Source: Micropterix aruncella (lineage: Eukaryota; Arthropoda; Insecta; Lepidoptera; Micropterigidae). From it: a stretch of DNA of 64,000 nucleotides. The DNA is taken from positions 6,732,952-6,796,951 of the forward strand of contig OX155976.1 of assembly GCA_944548615.1 (NCBI GenBank), in the 5' to 3' direction. Positions 22,243 through 31,344 of this stretch are shown one piece after another. Position 1 is the first letter of the stretch; every line of letters starts with the position of its first letter. The position numbers and the translations under genes are program-made. Below the pieces are notes generated by a model, which was given only the letters and a program-made list of their open reading frames with translations, was not told where the DNA came from and did not search any database.

Positions 22243-22335
22243 CAGGGTTGGCTTCCAACGAGGGAACTCCTCAACGGTCAACAGCACAGACACAAAATTT
22301 TGTACACGCATTCAATTATGGTAACCTGATCTTTC
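22243..22335 (+). repeat. fragment shared with the 45.4-kb MITE
   Basis: GGGTTGGCTTCCAACGAGGG … CTCCTCAACGGTCAACAGCA … TACACGCATTCAATTATG matches two internal blocks of the MITE at 45374-45880 (near 45640 and 45760). Confidence 0.6.
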
Positions 22336-22689
22336 TTCTTTTCATAGTTAAATTTTAATAAAAGTTTGTTTATAAAATGCTTCTTACGATTAATCTTGCT
22401 AAATATAAACATGGACATTTTAACTCAAATCAAAAACGAACACGTGTAAAACTTCCACACTATTAAAGCCATTAGAAATATCTCTAGATCGCTTATAAAG
22501 TTGATATAATGTGCATATGCCCATGGTAATGGCTTTATGAGAGTGACCGTTAATTGGAGAGGGCTAGTTTAGATGATATTAAACATCGTATAGCGAGATT
22601 CTGAATGCTACTCATTCGAAAACGACAAATGACAGCGCGTCATTGTTTCTACGATCAACATTACCAAAGAATCTTCACTTTAGATCCCT

Positions 22690-23725
22690 ATAGAGCGGGG
22701 GTGGTTGTTCACCTTACGACAATTGATCTTGAAACGACCAATCGGCTACCCGATACCGTGTAAAGGGCCGCGCAAAGGATGCCGTGGGCTGCGATAGATT
22801 CGGTAGACACCGTATCACCGCTACGTATGGGAGAAGACCGTGCAAGCGACCTCCAACCTGTAACCAGTCGGGAGACCGGAGTAATCTGGCTGCAACTGGA
22901 AGCAAGGGCGCGAGTGTCGGCCCGCTGGTTGATTAACCTGGTTATTTCAGGAATCGAGGGAAATGAAATTGCTAAAACGGGAGCAAAGGGAACGTTATAC
23001 GGCCCTGAACCTTACTGTGGCGTGCCAAAAAGCTTTGCAGACCTAATTCTCAAACAAATATGTTTAGAACAATCCGTCAACCACTGGAACACCACGCCAG
23101 GGTTGAATCAATCCAAAGCGCTAATTAAGGCCTACGATCCTAAGACGGCCCGTGAGGCCTTATCGCTAAATAGGAACAATCTACGGACACTGGTGAGGGC
23201 GCTCGCGGGGCATTGTGGCCTGAACAAACACATGTTCCACCTCAAGCTCCGAGACACAAAAATGTGCAGGTTCTGCCAAGGGGCAGAGGAAACTCCCCTG
23301 CACTTCATGTGCGAGTGTGGTCTGCTGATGCGTAAAAGATACACCCACTTGGGTGGTCATTACCTCCAACCTGAGGAGGTAAAACAATCTGGCGCCAAAA
23401 GCCTGTTGCGGTTCTTGAATGACACGAGGCTTAGCGCAGAACTATAGCAGGTGGCGAACACAATAGATCAGCAATGGTCGCAGTGTTACAAGGCTCATAA
23501 AGATCTTAAAAAACCCCCACACAACTAATAAAAAAAATAAAAAAATAAACCTGGTTATCTCGCGGTAAGAGGTTGACTTCTTACGGGCATGTGGCGTAAC
23601 TAGACTGCGGACTGTTTTCGTTCTAAGTTTTCTACGCTCACCTCACGGGAGACATAACGATCTAATATTGTTAAAACTTTCTGAGGTGACGGGTTCGCCC
23701 GTTGTAGTTGACCCGAGTAGTTTAT
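22690..23725 (+). repeat. family K module B copy interrupted by a LINE
   Basis: Module B sequence (CTATAGAGCGGGGGTGGTTG onward) runs to 22945, is interrupted by a LINE (22946-23547) and resumes at 23548 with AACCTGGTTATCTCGCGGTA, running to GGTTCGCCCGTTGTAGTTGA near 23712. The junction bases AACCTGGTTAT are duplicated on both sides of the LINE. Confidence 0.8.
22946..23547 (+). mobile_element. 5'-truncated LINE: end of RNase H domain plus CCHC C-terminus
   Basis: The coding part (to 23445) starts in the last motif of an RNase H domain (SGIEGNEIA). It then has the spacer LYGPEPYCGVPKSF, a helical region RALAGHCGLNKHMFHLKL and the knuckle CRFCQGAEETPLHFMCEC (Cys-X2-Cys…His-X3-Cys), ending LLRFLNDTRLSAEL stop. 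RNase H plus a C-terminal CCHC knuckle points to the R1/I/LOA-like group of LINEs. The knuckle and RNase H serve reverse transcription. The insert is flanked by an 11-bp target duplication, AACCTGGTTAT (22935-22945, 23548-23558), and ends in an A-rich tail. The apparent 222-codon ORF beginning at 22779 is a chance fusion of family K sequence to this LINE. Confidence 0.88.
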
Positions 23726-24219
23726 TTAGGCTTTTTTTTTGTTTTGAAACTGAATATCTCCGAAAGCATACAACATATTTTCAACATTCAAAAAACTTAG
23801 TAACTTTTGTACCATATCCAGTACGTCTGAACAAGTAAAGAATAGAATAGAACAAGTCACATCATCATTTCATTATTTCTTTTCGAGAGTTTTCTATTGT
23901 GTTAGCATTCGGAATTAGGCGCACGCATTTTACGCCTATCTCGATAACCGACTCCGTCGACTGGTTAGGTTACGAAACCCAAACCGGTTTCCTGCGTCGC
24001 GATGCGACCCAAGCAGGACGCACCCAATAAAAGGCAACTCGGACCGTTCAAACGATGGAAACAAAACAATAAACGAGATTATAAACATCGATATCGACGT
24101 AGTCATGTGAGATCCCGGATAAATATTAGTTTTTTTTCATTATCCCGGTCAGCTTTAACGCTATCTATCTATGGCATGGTAATAGCACTTGCTTGCTCGC
24201 TACTATATTTACTGATTTA
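23726..24219. other. spacer without recognised gene
   Basis: A 73-codon frame (24002-24223) is basic in its first half and hydrophobic at its end. It runs into the Helitron end and matches nothing I know. Confidence 0.3.
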
Positions 24220-24822
24220 CTAGCTGTTGCCCGCGGCTTCGCTTCGCGTAAAGATGCTCCCTCGCCGGGAGCATTCGCCTGGGAACATTTTAGATACGAT
24301 TGTAAGCACTACGCTACGATACTGCTTCCCAAACTGACGAGCATTCGCCTGTAATCTTCACGCCATAATTACTTAGTTGATCATCATGAAGTACATATTG
24401 ACAGGAGTACAGAGAAGGACGTTGGATACCTTTATATATTACACGCAAAAACTTACAACTTGATTGGGAAAAAGGGATCCCCTATTATTATGACTTAGGG
24501 GGTGAGAAGGGGTAAATAACCCTAAAAATCAAAATAGAATCAAAATAGAGTCGCGCGCGGCGGTTGCCGGACGCGAGAAGGCGGTAGAACCTCATTATAA
24601 ATTCATCATTTGTCTCGATAACATGCGTAGCGCAAGCACCGCGATCGTTACATCTTCACGCCTATCTACTTAGTTGATTATCATGAAGTACATTGACAGG
24701 AGTACAGACAAGGATGCTGGATACCTTTATATATAACACGCAAAAACTTACCACTTGATTGGGAAAAGTGATCCATCTTACCCCAAATTTAACGCGAGCG
24801 AAGCCGCGGGCAACAGCTAGTG
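24220..24822. mobile_element. Helitron-type termini in inverted arrangement
   Basis: At 24220 the plus strand reads CTAGCTGTTGCCCGCGGCTT, the reverse complement of a Helitron 3' terminus. At 24790-24822 the same terminus appears in direct orientation (GCGAGCGAAGCCGCGGGCAA then CAGCTAG). The GCCGCGGGCAACAGCTAG ending is typical of lepidopteran Helitrons, which end in a hairpin plus CTAG. Inside, a block ACTTAGTTGAT…ATGAAGTACAT…GACAGGAGTACAGA… is present twice in direct orientation (about 24371-24480 and 24668-24775), implying two partial elements. No Rep/helicase coding. Confidence 0.7.
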
Positions 24823-25421
24823 TAACATAGATTCGATAGATGGGCGTTTCTTAACTCTAGGTGGTGCGCATTGATGTTACAAGTTGTATCAAAATATTAC
24901 AGATTGTATCATTACAGGTTGCGCACTGTAATGCTCGGATCTCCTCCCTCACTGATGTACTGCCGAATCTGTAACGTTACAGTAATGTCCTCTCATCGAA
25001 AGCATTCGCCTGTAAAGGCGAATGCTCTCGGTGAGAGGACCTTGAAGTTTCGAATCCATTTGTTAATTTAAGTAGGGTGACGTTTATTTGCATTTTTAGA
25101 CGTTTATTTGCATTGATATATGCTGTCGTTGACTTTTTTATATATCTCTTTGAGGCCGATGTTTTTGTCATATATTGATTTTCACATATATCAAACCGTT
25201 TCTTCCGCGCATGCCGATAAAGCAACTCATCATTTTTCTAAGACTTGATTCACAAATATCGTGATTTCTTACTAAAAACCAATATTTATCACAATAAAAT
25301 ATAGCCTATAGCACTCGTCGATAATAGAGCGTTCGAAATCGGTTAAGTAGTTTTGGAGATTACCCCCTACATACAAACTTACAAACTTACAAACATTACT
25401 TCTTTGTAATATTAGTATAGA
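24823..25421 (-). mobile_element. Helitron 5' end (minus orientation), non-autonomous
   Basis: At 25400-25421 the minus strand begins TCTATACTAATATTACAAAG, the Helitron 5' terminus, preceded by A as expected for A/T-target insertion. Downstream on the minus strand comes the usual GTTTGTAAGTTTGTA… and CTACTTAACCGATTTCGAAC text. Its 3' end may be the inverse CTAG terminus at 24220, which would make one element of about 1.2 kb containing a second, oppositely oriented end. The segment has no transposase-like ORF. Confidence 0.65.
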
Positions 25422-25494
25422 TAGTATAGATTTCTTTCTTTATTGATATTCAAACATCACATTGACATAACTTGCTAGTTATATTTACTTTAAA

Positions 25495-26232
25495 TTATAT
25501 AATGTTATTAATGCTTCGATTATTCGAATTCGAAATATAGTTTACGTATTCATTAAATAAGAAGAATAAGTCTAAATCATTATTTAATAAATACAATAAA
25601 AATGACATTAAAAATCTCAGATTTAAATTAAATATTGACTTTAAATAGAACCTCCCTGAGAAAGGTATATGGACATAAAATCGAAGACTATCGCGGTTGT
25701 TTGACATTATAAATAGGATAGAAAACGAATTTACCGCGTGAAGTTTGTGGCACCCGACGTTTCGGTGACGTTGCAGCCGCCGTTGTCCAGGGTAGACTGA
25801 AGAGCTGTCAATCCGTTGTTTTGCGGGTAGGCCGCATACCGCTTCCGCCACTGCTAGGTCATAACGGCGGTGAGGGGCCGGGCTCGGACCGTGGGAATTT
25901 TGAAAATCCGTCTTGCACACAACACTCGCTGTATCCAGTTTTACGTCTTTGCGTTCGGCGTTCGACTGCGGGAACATTTTAAGAAGAGGGTTCCACGTAG
26001 AAGAGAGTGTGTAACCGTCGTCTCTATTGAAGTTCGGGGTTCTTCTTATTTCAATGACTACCCGGATCATGCGAGGAAAGTAGAATTGTTCTTTGGATAG
26101 CACATAGGGATTTTGAAACTGCATCCAGTGGTTACTTCCGCTATACAATATATGTTCGCAGATCGCCGATTTTTCTCGCTGAACGTTTTTAACAGCTTTG
26201 ATGTGTTCTGTCAGTCGCGTTGCTATGGGCCA
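25495..26232 (-). pseudogene. Penelope-like element: GIY-YIG endonuclease C-terminal part and 3' UTR
   Basis: Penelope-like elements encode an RT fused to a GIY-YIG nuclease. The minus strand reads RPIATRLTEHIKAVKNVQRE, KSAICEHI, SNHWMQFQNPYVLSKEQFYF, PRMIRVVIEI, FNRDDGYTLSSTWNPLLKMF, followed by a low-complexity C-terminal extension (PGQRRLQRHRNVG). This is the downstream half of the nuclease domain. A second copy is at 41798-42345. The nuclease N-terminal part (GIY and YIG motifs) is present next door in the opposite orientation (26233-26432). The 3' flank shares a block with 7072-7125. Confidence 0.75.
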
Positions 26233-26432
26233 TTCTTACCATACTTTAAGGGCGTGACAGATCGAATAAGTAAAATGCTAAACAGATTTGATATAAACGA
26301 TCTTCAAACCGACCCAAAATATAGCTCGATTTTTGAGGCCTGTAAAAGATGTAATACCACTGCAAACCCTGGGTGTGTATAAAGTCGAATGCAGCTGCGG
26401 TCTAGCCTACGTTGGACAAACGAAACGGCCCA
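26233..26432 (+). pseudogene. Penelope-like element: inverted 5' segment (linker and GIY…YIG motifs)
   Basis: The plus strand encodes LPYFKGVTDRISKMLNRFDI, a linker, then after a 1-base frame change near 26375, VYKVECSCGLAYVGQTKRP. VY and YVG occupy the GIY and YIG positions. The segment ends within codons for QTKRP, exactly where the minus-strand partner begins (RPIATRLTEH, starting at 26232 and reading left). The two halves of one gene are therefore joined head-to-head. This is the pattern left by 5' inversion during retrotransposition (twin priming) or by a later inversion. To the right it abuts family K sequence. Confidence 0.75.
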
Positions 26433-26720
26433 AACAATCCACAGTCTAGCTACGCCACCTGCCCATCAGAGGCCAACGCCTTACGGCGAGGCACCGGGAA
26501 AGGTAACCAGCGTGCAGCCTCGCCCCCTGACAAGTTTAAAAGGATATATCCGTCTGGAATTAACCATCAGTATACCTCCTACCTCCTGACTGGTTACAGG
26601 ATCGAGGTCGATTGCGCGGTCCTCTCCCTTACGTAGTGGCGATAGGGTGTCTACCAAATCTATCGCGGACCACTTACTTGACGCCTCATGAGTCTATGTT
26701 TCGTCAATCAGGTAAACGGT
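26433..26720 (-). repeat. family K, divergent subfamily (K3)
   Basis: The block starts AATCCACAGTCTAGCTACGC, then GGCGAGGCACCGGGAAAGGT, GCAGCCTCGCCCCCTGAC, CGTCTGGAATTAACCATCAG, GGTCCTCTCCCTTACG, ATCTATCGCGGACCACTTAC. It matches 52860-53300 most closely and, more weakly, reference K copies in the minus direction. Confidence 0.65.
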
Positions 26721-27173
26721 TTAACCTGGTGGTCGGCGAACACAGAGATATAGAAATCCAAACCTATTATATTGATTGAAATCACTCGTGCGTCATAGGC
26801 CGATTACGATTATTTCCGCTGTTTCAAATCTCGACGATTGGCCTAATCCGTGATCAGTAATTGCGACACAAGCAGCTGTTGAGTCGACGGTAAAAAATAA
26901 TAGCCTCGCTGAGGAAAACGTTAAAAAGGTGGAGAGTGAATGACCGATTTAGCATATATCGACGATATCATAATATATGGTAGTTTAGATTTGGAAGCTT
27001 CAGCGAGAATATCGAATGCTCCGTCTTATACGGCTGGGCTGAATTTATCGTTTATAGTTAGTTAGGAACACTTTATTGCACACACTGGAGCTTTCCAGTT
27101 GTGTTTATTCAAGCTTTCCTTTGCAATAAAGTTTAATTTGCAATAGGAATCGCGATCAGGTTTAGGGAGGCAG
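26721..27173. other. spacer without recognised gene
   Basis: No element end or coding frame is supported. A short inverse repeat of TTGCAATAAAGTTTAATTTG and GGAACACTTTATTGCACACA lies near 27063-27142. Confidence 0.35.
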
Positions 27174-27499
27174 TTAGGGCCGGGCTACACGATGCGGTGC
27201 GGCTGCGGAACGGCGCCTGAGCGGTGCCGCTACAGCGTTCTGTATACAAATATCCTTGGTATGCCACACGGTGCGTTCCGGCGTCGCACCGCACACACAC
27301 CGGACTTCAACTATAATAGGCAAGACGAGGCGAGGGGGGGAGGGGGGAAAACGCCGGAGCGGCACCGCTCCGCCGCCGCGCCGCTCAGTTGATTAGTGCA
27401 GTCGAAGGAGGGTACTTGCTCGCCTATTTCATTTGTTTTGACATTTTGTTAAATATTTATTCCATTTCCGATCCCAGATTGAACAAGGTACATAATTCA

Positions 27500-27560
27500 T
27501 ATTACAACGGCTTGTCGTACGCTGAAGGTCTAGAGATAGGTCGGCTTGTCGTACGCTATC
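27500..27560 (+). repeat. short tandem duplication
   Basis: CGGCTTGTCGTACGCT…TAGAGATA occurs twice in direct orientation at about 27509-27537 and 27542-27570. Confidence 0.7.
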
Positions 27561-27589
27561 GTTTAGAGATATTATAGAACCGGTGAGTA

Positions 27590-27952
27590 GTATCAGATAT
27601 GTCGTTTCTACATAAAATTGTTCATACTAGGTTGGACAGTCCATACCTCCTGAGTAGGGTGAGCATACGAGCGCCTTCCCGACTCGCACGCGCTCATTCA
27701 ACTTTTTACGTACCAAGGTTCAACACTAACTATGGTTCCAATTCGTTATTGCCGCACGTTATGCATGCATACAATGTATGCTTTAACGATATTAACATAT
27801 TTAACCACCAAAATAGTCGATCCTTTGTTAAGGAGGTACGTTAAAAGCTGATTATCAGATCGGATTGAATTAGCATGCACAAGCACTCACAAGCACATTC
27901 GCACTACAGATACACACACCCACGCACACATACATACACGCACACACACATA

Positions 27953-27994
<42 letters not shown>

Positions 27995-28220
27995 CTCTCC
28001 ATCACACACACACACACCAACATCCATACACTCGCACATGGCGATTTTAACTGTTAGGTTTAAATTCTTTTTGGTTTTCTTTTTTGTATTGCAAAATATA
28101 GCATATTTTGTAATCCTTATATAGCAAATAATTTGAAACATCATTGGCTTTACTACTGTTATATATTAAGCTTATACGTTTTTTTTATGCTGTATGTTTT
28201 TACCAAAAATAAAAAATAAT
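27590..28220 (+). pseudogene. LINE C-terminus with CA-rich 3' UTR
   Basis: From 27599 the frame reads MSFLHKIVHTRLDSPYLLSR, VSIRAPSRLARAHSTFYVPR, FNTNYGSNSLLPHVMHAYNV, then NDINIFNHQNSRSFVKEVR stop. This is a LINE post-RT C-terminus (typical …RVSIRVPS…STFYVPRFNTNYGSNSP…MxxYN pattern). Its 3' UTR contains the long CA microsatellite and ends in AT-rich sequence. The RT domain is absent. Confidence 0.65.
27900..28020 (+). repeat. CA/CACG-type microsatellite
   Basis: Dense (CA)n with interruptions, including an uninterrupted run of roughly 15 CA units around 27957-27988. Confidence 0.9.
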
Positions 28221-28369
28221 TAATAAACACGCTATTCACCCACCGCGGCGTCGTAGTAAGGGCTAGGCTACACGGGCGGTTCTCCCGCCGCGGGAATTCG
28301 CTCGACAAAGCTGCCGCAGACCATCAAACTACACGGGACGCGGTTTATCGCTCTTTTGTTCATTTCAAC

Positions 28370-28669
28370 ATGGATCCGCCAATGATAACTGCGCTTGCAG
28401 CTCTTATATTAATAGAATTATTAAAAAATAAAGTAAAGCGCAATGTGTGGGTGGAACCAGTGTTAAGTAATCGTTTAACTTCGGGAATATTTCATTCAAT
28501 GTTTAGTGCACACCGCGATAACCCTCATAAGTTCTTCTCTTACTACAGAATGTCTGTGAACTCATTTGATGAACTTCTAGAAATTATAAGCCAACGTATC
28601 AAGAAACAGGATACAAATATGCGAAGATCTATCACACCTGCAGAACGTTTGGCTGTAACTCTCAGGTAA
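28370..28669 (+). CDS. PIF/Harbinger transposase, first exon (HARBI1-like)
   Basis: The ATG-led frame of 99 codons begins MDPPMITALAALILIELLKN, then has NVWVEPVLSNRLTSGIF and SAHRDNPHKFFSYYRMSVNS. It continues FDELLEIISQRIKKQDTNMR and RSITPAERLAVTLR. This is the N-terminal region of HARBI1-like transposases, which normally continue …RFLATGDS into the DDE nuclease. The frame leaves at CTCAG|GTAAAT, a good 5' splice donor placed exactly where an intron occurs in such genes. The apparent stop is just intronic. No DDE catalytic exon is recognisable before the element's right end at 28946, so the gene is truncated. The reading frame has no internal stop, suggesting fairly recent decay. It lies 110 bp inside the TIR at 28260. 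Confidence 0.7.
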   Translation: MDPPMITALAALILIELLKNKVKRNVWVEPVLSNRLTSGIFHSMFSAHRDNPHKFFSYYRMSVNSFDELLEIISQRIKKQDTNMRRSITPAERLAVTLR

Positions 28670-28959
28670 ATAAAATAACATTATTTTATTATGTAATCTT
28701 TTTTATTCGGGTAAGTACTGCAGTACATTAAAATAATCATCATTTTCCGTTGATGTGTCCGTGTTTCTAGAGCCAGAGCTCCCAGGTGAATCCTGGTTCC
28801 TGCGGTAAAGAAATTCAGACAAGTTGCTAGGAATACTGCGGTTTCTTGCTTAACGTTGCGGCGCCGCGCGCGGGCGTACGTGTGTACACGCCCATACGGC
28901 GAAATCTTTGCAGTGCGGCGCCGAACCGCATAGTGTGGACCGGCACTTACAGTCTGTTG

Positions 28960-29235
28960 CAACGAACAAAACGGTTGTGACGCCCTAAAAACTTCCCGGC
29001 AAGTAGACAAGCCCCAACCCCCCCGGCGCCAACCCAACCTCTCCACGCCCGCCAATTCGTAAAATGTTTATAGTATTTTCCGTGGTATTAGTAGTAGTCT
29101 ATTCCGTGGTACAGTCTGTTAAAAAAACGGTTGTTACACCCTAAAACTTTCCCGGCAAGTAGACAAGCCACTTCTTCCTACGCGCTAACCGAACCGCTCC
29201 CCGCGTGCCAATTCGAAGTATTTCCGTGGTATTAA
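28960..29235 (+). repeat. family S, two tandem copies
   Basis: ACAGTCTGTT…ACGGTTGTGACGCCCTAAAA…CTTCCCGGCAAGTAGACAAG…CGCC(A)CGCCAATTCG…TATTTTCCGTGGTATTA occurs at 28950-29085 and again at 29108-29240. The 39.1-kb and 52.3-kb regions have the second half (GTGCCAATTCGTAGCATATT; TCTCCGCCCAACCC). A non-coding repeat of unknown class. Confidence 0.55.
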
Positions 29236-29389
29236 AAAGGTATTATTCCAAAAAATATGTAGCATTTTATTAAATACGGCGGACTTTAAATATTATTTGC
29301 GTCGCTTGTATACGAGATATTCTAACCAATTTCACAACGTCATTTCGGCCCAACAATGTATCTGTGTGCCAACTTTCAAGTCTTTTACT

Positions 29390-29660
29390 GCAATATTTAG
29401 AGATTGAAGTTTGACTAGCGCGCCCTCTGGTGGACGGATTCCAGCTACAATATTTTCAACTCTTGCCATGACCGAATCATGCCTGCATGCCAAATTTCAG
29501 CTCAATTGGATAAAGCGTTTAGGCGCTATCGTGGATGAATACACGCAGACGCATACGCAGACACACACCCACGCACAGACTCATAGACAGACATCAGTCT
29601 GGAAATAGGGGTCAAAATGAATATTTCCGTCTCCATCTCGATTTTTTTAACGCATTCACA
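29390..29660 (+). mobile_element. family F, one-armed copy
   Basis: The centre plus right arm of the fold-back at 15060-15480: GATTGAAGTTTGACTAGCGC, CTCTTGCCATGACCGAATCA, AGGCGCTATCGTGGATGAAT, an (ACGC/ACAG)-rich microsatellite and AAAATGAATATTTCCGTCTC. Confidence 0.65.
29420..29433 (-). promoter_or_regulatory. CTCF-like consensus site inside family F
   Basis: CCACCAGAGGGCGC on the minus strand is a full match to the CTCF core consensus and is homologous to the site at 15190-15203. Confidence 0.4.
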
Positions 29661-30124
29661 AACTTTATAAGAAAAGTATTACATAAGAAAAGTATTACAA
29701 TTAAATAATGAATTCTAAGTATGTTCCAGAAATAGCTCTATAAATAAGAGAACATATATAGAAACCTAACCCAGCTACACTGAGAAATTTAGTTATAGGC
29801 CTATGCATTTCCCCCAAGGACGAATCCTATCAGAAAAGGGTAGGGGGGGGGGGCGCGTCCAAGAATTTTTGTGAGTAAAAAATAAAGTCTATAAAAATTG
29901 AGAATCAGGGAGAATCCGCGACTTACGTACCTAGTGTCAGGCACGTTTCCGCGCGAGGGGTAGCGGTTGGGACTTAACCCCCCCGAAATCCGGCGTATTT
30001 TCGTTTCATTATACGGGCAAATTTGAGTTTGGTGGGTATCGCGCGTGTTATTTTAATGGATGCCCCCCCCCCCCCCACCAAACTGTAGTCTGGATGCGTG
30101 CCTGATCTCCGCAGCGGAAATGCC

Positions 30125-30700
30125 GCTCTGGTGTGGAGTGCATCAACACACGCAAAAATGCTCGACACCGCTGTAAACGATGCTGCAAGAATTGTCCCCG
30201 GATGCTTCAAGCCTACTCCCGTTGAAAAGCTTTATCCGATCATCGGCATCGCTCCGCCATGATGTCCTGGCTGATTGTGAACGTCTAAATGTGATAGACG
30301 GCCCAAGACATCCACTGCACGGGCAAGGACCACGGGGAAGACATTCTTGAGCCGCACACAACCGCTTTAAGGCAGTCAAGCTTCGAACCGCATCACTCAA
30401 TTAAGGGCTTCACTTGGCGAGGAAGTAAAGGAAGAAATAACATTAGGATTTAACATTAGGACTGAAGGTGGGTGTGACAAGATGCCAAGCCAATCTTGTA
30501 CGCTGGGGCTACACAGAGAATTCAATATGCGACTATGGAACGCTCCAGGATGCAGACCACTTCATATCCAGCCTGCAGTTGTCAATCCCCATCAAACACC
30601 AGGATCTACAAGACAACCAGACCGCGTACTTTTGGAGAGATGTGTCCTACGTTAACGAACGAATGGATTATGTTATTATGTTATATGTGTTTAATCTTTA
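30125..30700 (+). pseudogene. LINE post-RT C-terminus, frameshifted
   Basis: The plus strand reads VWSASTHAKMLDTAVNDAAR, IVPGCFKPTPVEKLYPIIGI, APP (stop), then in another frame VDGPRHPLHGQGPRGRHS-like sequence, and finally ANLVRWGYTENSICDYGTLQ DADHFISSLQLS. RIV(T)GCLKPTPVxKLYxLAGIAPP and the closing (N/C)xARWG…CxCGxxQDxDHxxxxC are characteristic of a family of invertebrate LINE proteins. The zinc-knuckle cysteines are partly lost (SLQ where C is expected). Multiple stops and frameshifts. Confidence 0.7.
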
Positions 30701-30840
30701 ATAAATTGACGTTTTTCTTTTGGTTATATTATGCGGAATGCATCCCACACCTGACAATTTAAGTCTGGTGGCGTGACAACTTGATGGAGATGTTGAATGC
30801 CGCACGTCGTGTCGTGAAGTGTTGAAGAGTTGATTTTTTG

Positions 30841-31090
30841 GTACAGGCCCTATTCAATGCGTGGGTTTTTTTTTGTCAGGCTAGGGCGATTCTTGGAGCT
30901 ATCTGTCATGCTTGAAGTGTCGAATCTGTGTTGTCATTTCTAAGTATTATATAATGTGGTCATTTTGAGATTACTTCTCGGTACATGCCTTATTCAATGC
31001 GTCGGGTTGTTTGTCAGGCTAGGGCGATCCTTGGAGTTATTTGTCATACTTGCACTGTCGAATCTGTGGTGTCATTTCTAAGTATAATGT
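30841..31090 (+). repeat. two direct copies, 140-bp period
   Basis: GTACA(G/T)GCC(C/T)TATTCAATGCGT…GTCAGGCTAGGGCGATxCTTGGAG…GTCGAATCTGTG(T/G)TGTCATTTCTAAGTAT begins at 30841 and again at 30981. Confidence 0.75.
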
Positions 31091-31344
31091 TCGAGCGTTA
31101 CTAGCGTGGCAAAGTTGAGTAGGCGCTTGGTGAACCTCTTCGCCGTTGTCCCGACCACTATTTCCTGGGATATGAGAGGCTTTGTGTTTTAGCTTGCTTA
31201 ATAACGTAGACAATGCAGGGACCTATCCAGTGATAGCTTGTCGATGGCGACAAGTGTCTACTTATACATATATGATAGGTTTCGAAAGTCAGATGGGTAG
31301 TCACAGCGACCGAAGATAACACCGATACATCTGCCGAAGACATA

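Larger units (their letters stand above)
27177..28946 (+). mobile_element. PIF/Harbinger-type element(s), TTA target duplication
   Basis: The left end GGGCCGGGCTACACGATGCG is complementary in inverse orientation to the right end (GCATAGTGTGGACCGGCAC at 28928-28946). TTA flanks both ends (27174-27176, 28947-28949), the 3-bp duplication typical of PIF/Harbinger. A second, similar terminus (GGGCTAGGCTACACGGGCGG) starts at 28260, preceded by TAA and directly upstream of a transposase exon. There may therefore be one element inside another, or a composite. A LINE C-terminus (27590-28220) also lies within the outer interval. Confidence 0.6.

Noticed and set aside
24002..24223. 73-codon basic then hydrophobic frame
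   Set aside because: Runs into a Helitron terminus, has no homology I recognise and is of ordinary length for chance.
27875..28144. 60- and 85-codon frames
   Set aside because: Entirely due to the CA microsatellite (His/Thr and Val/Cys repeats).
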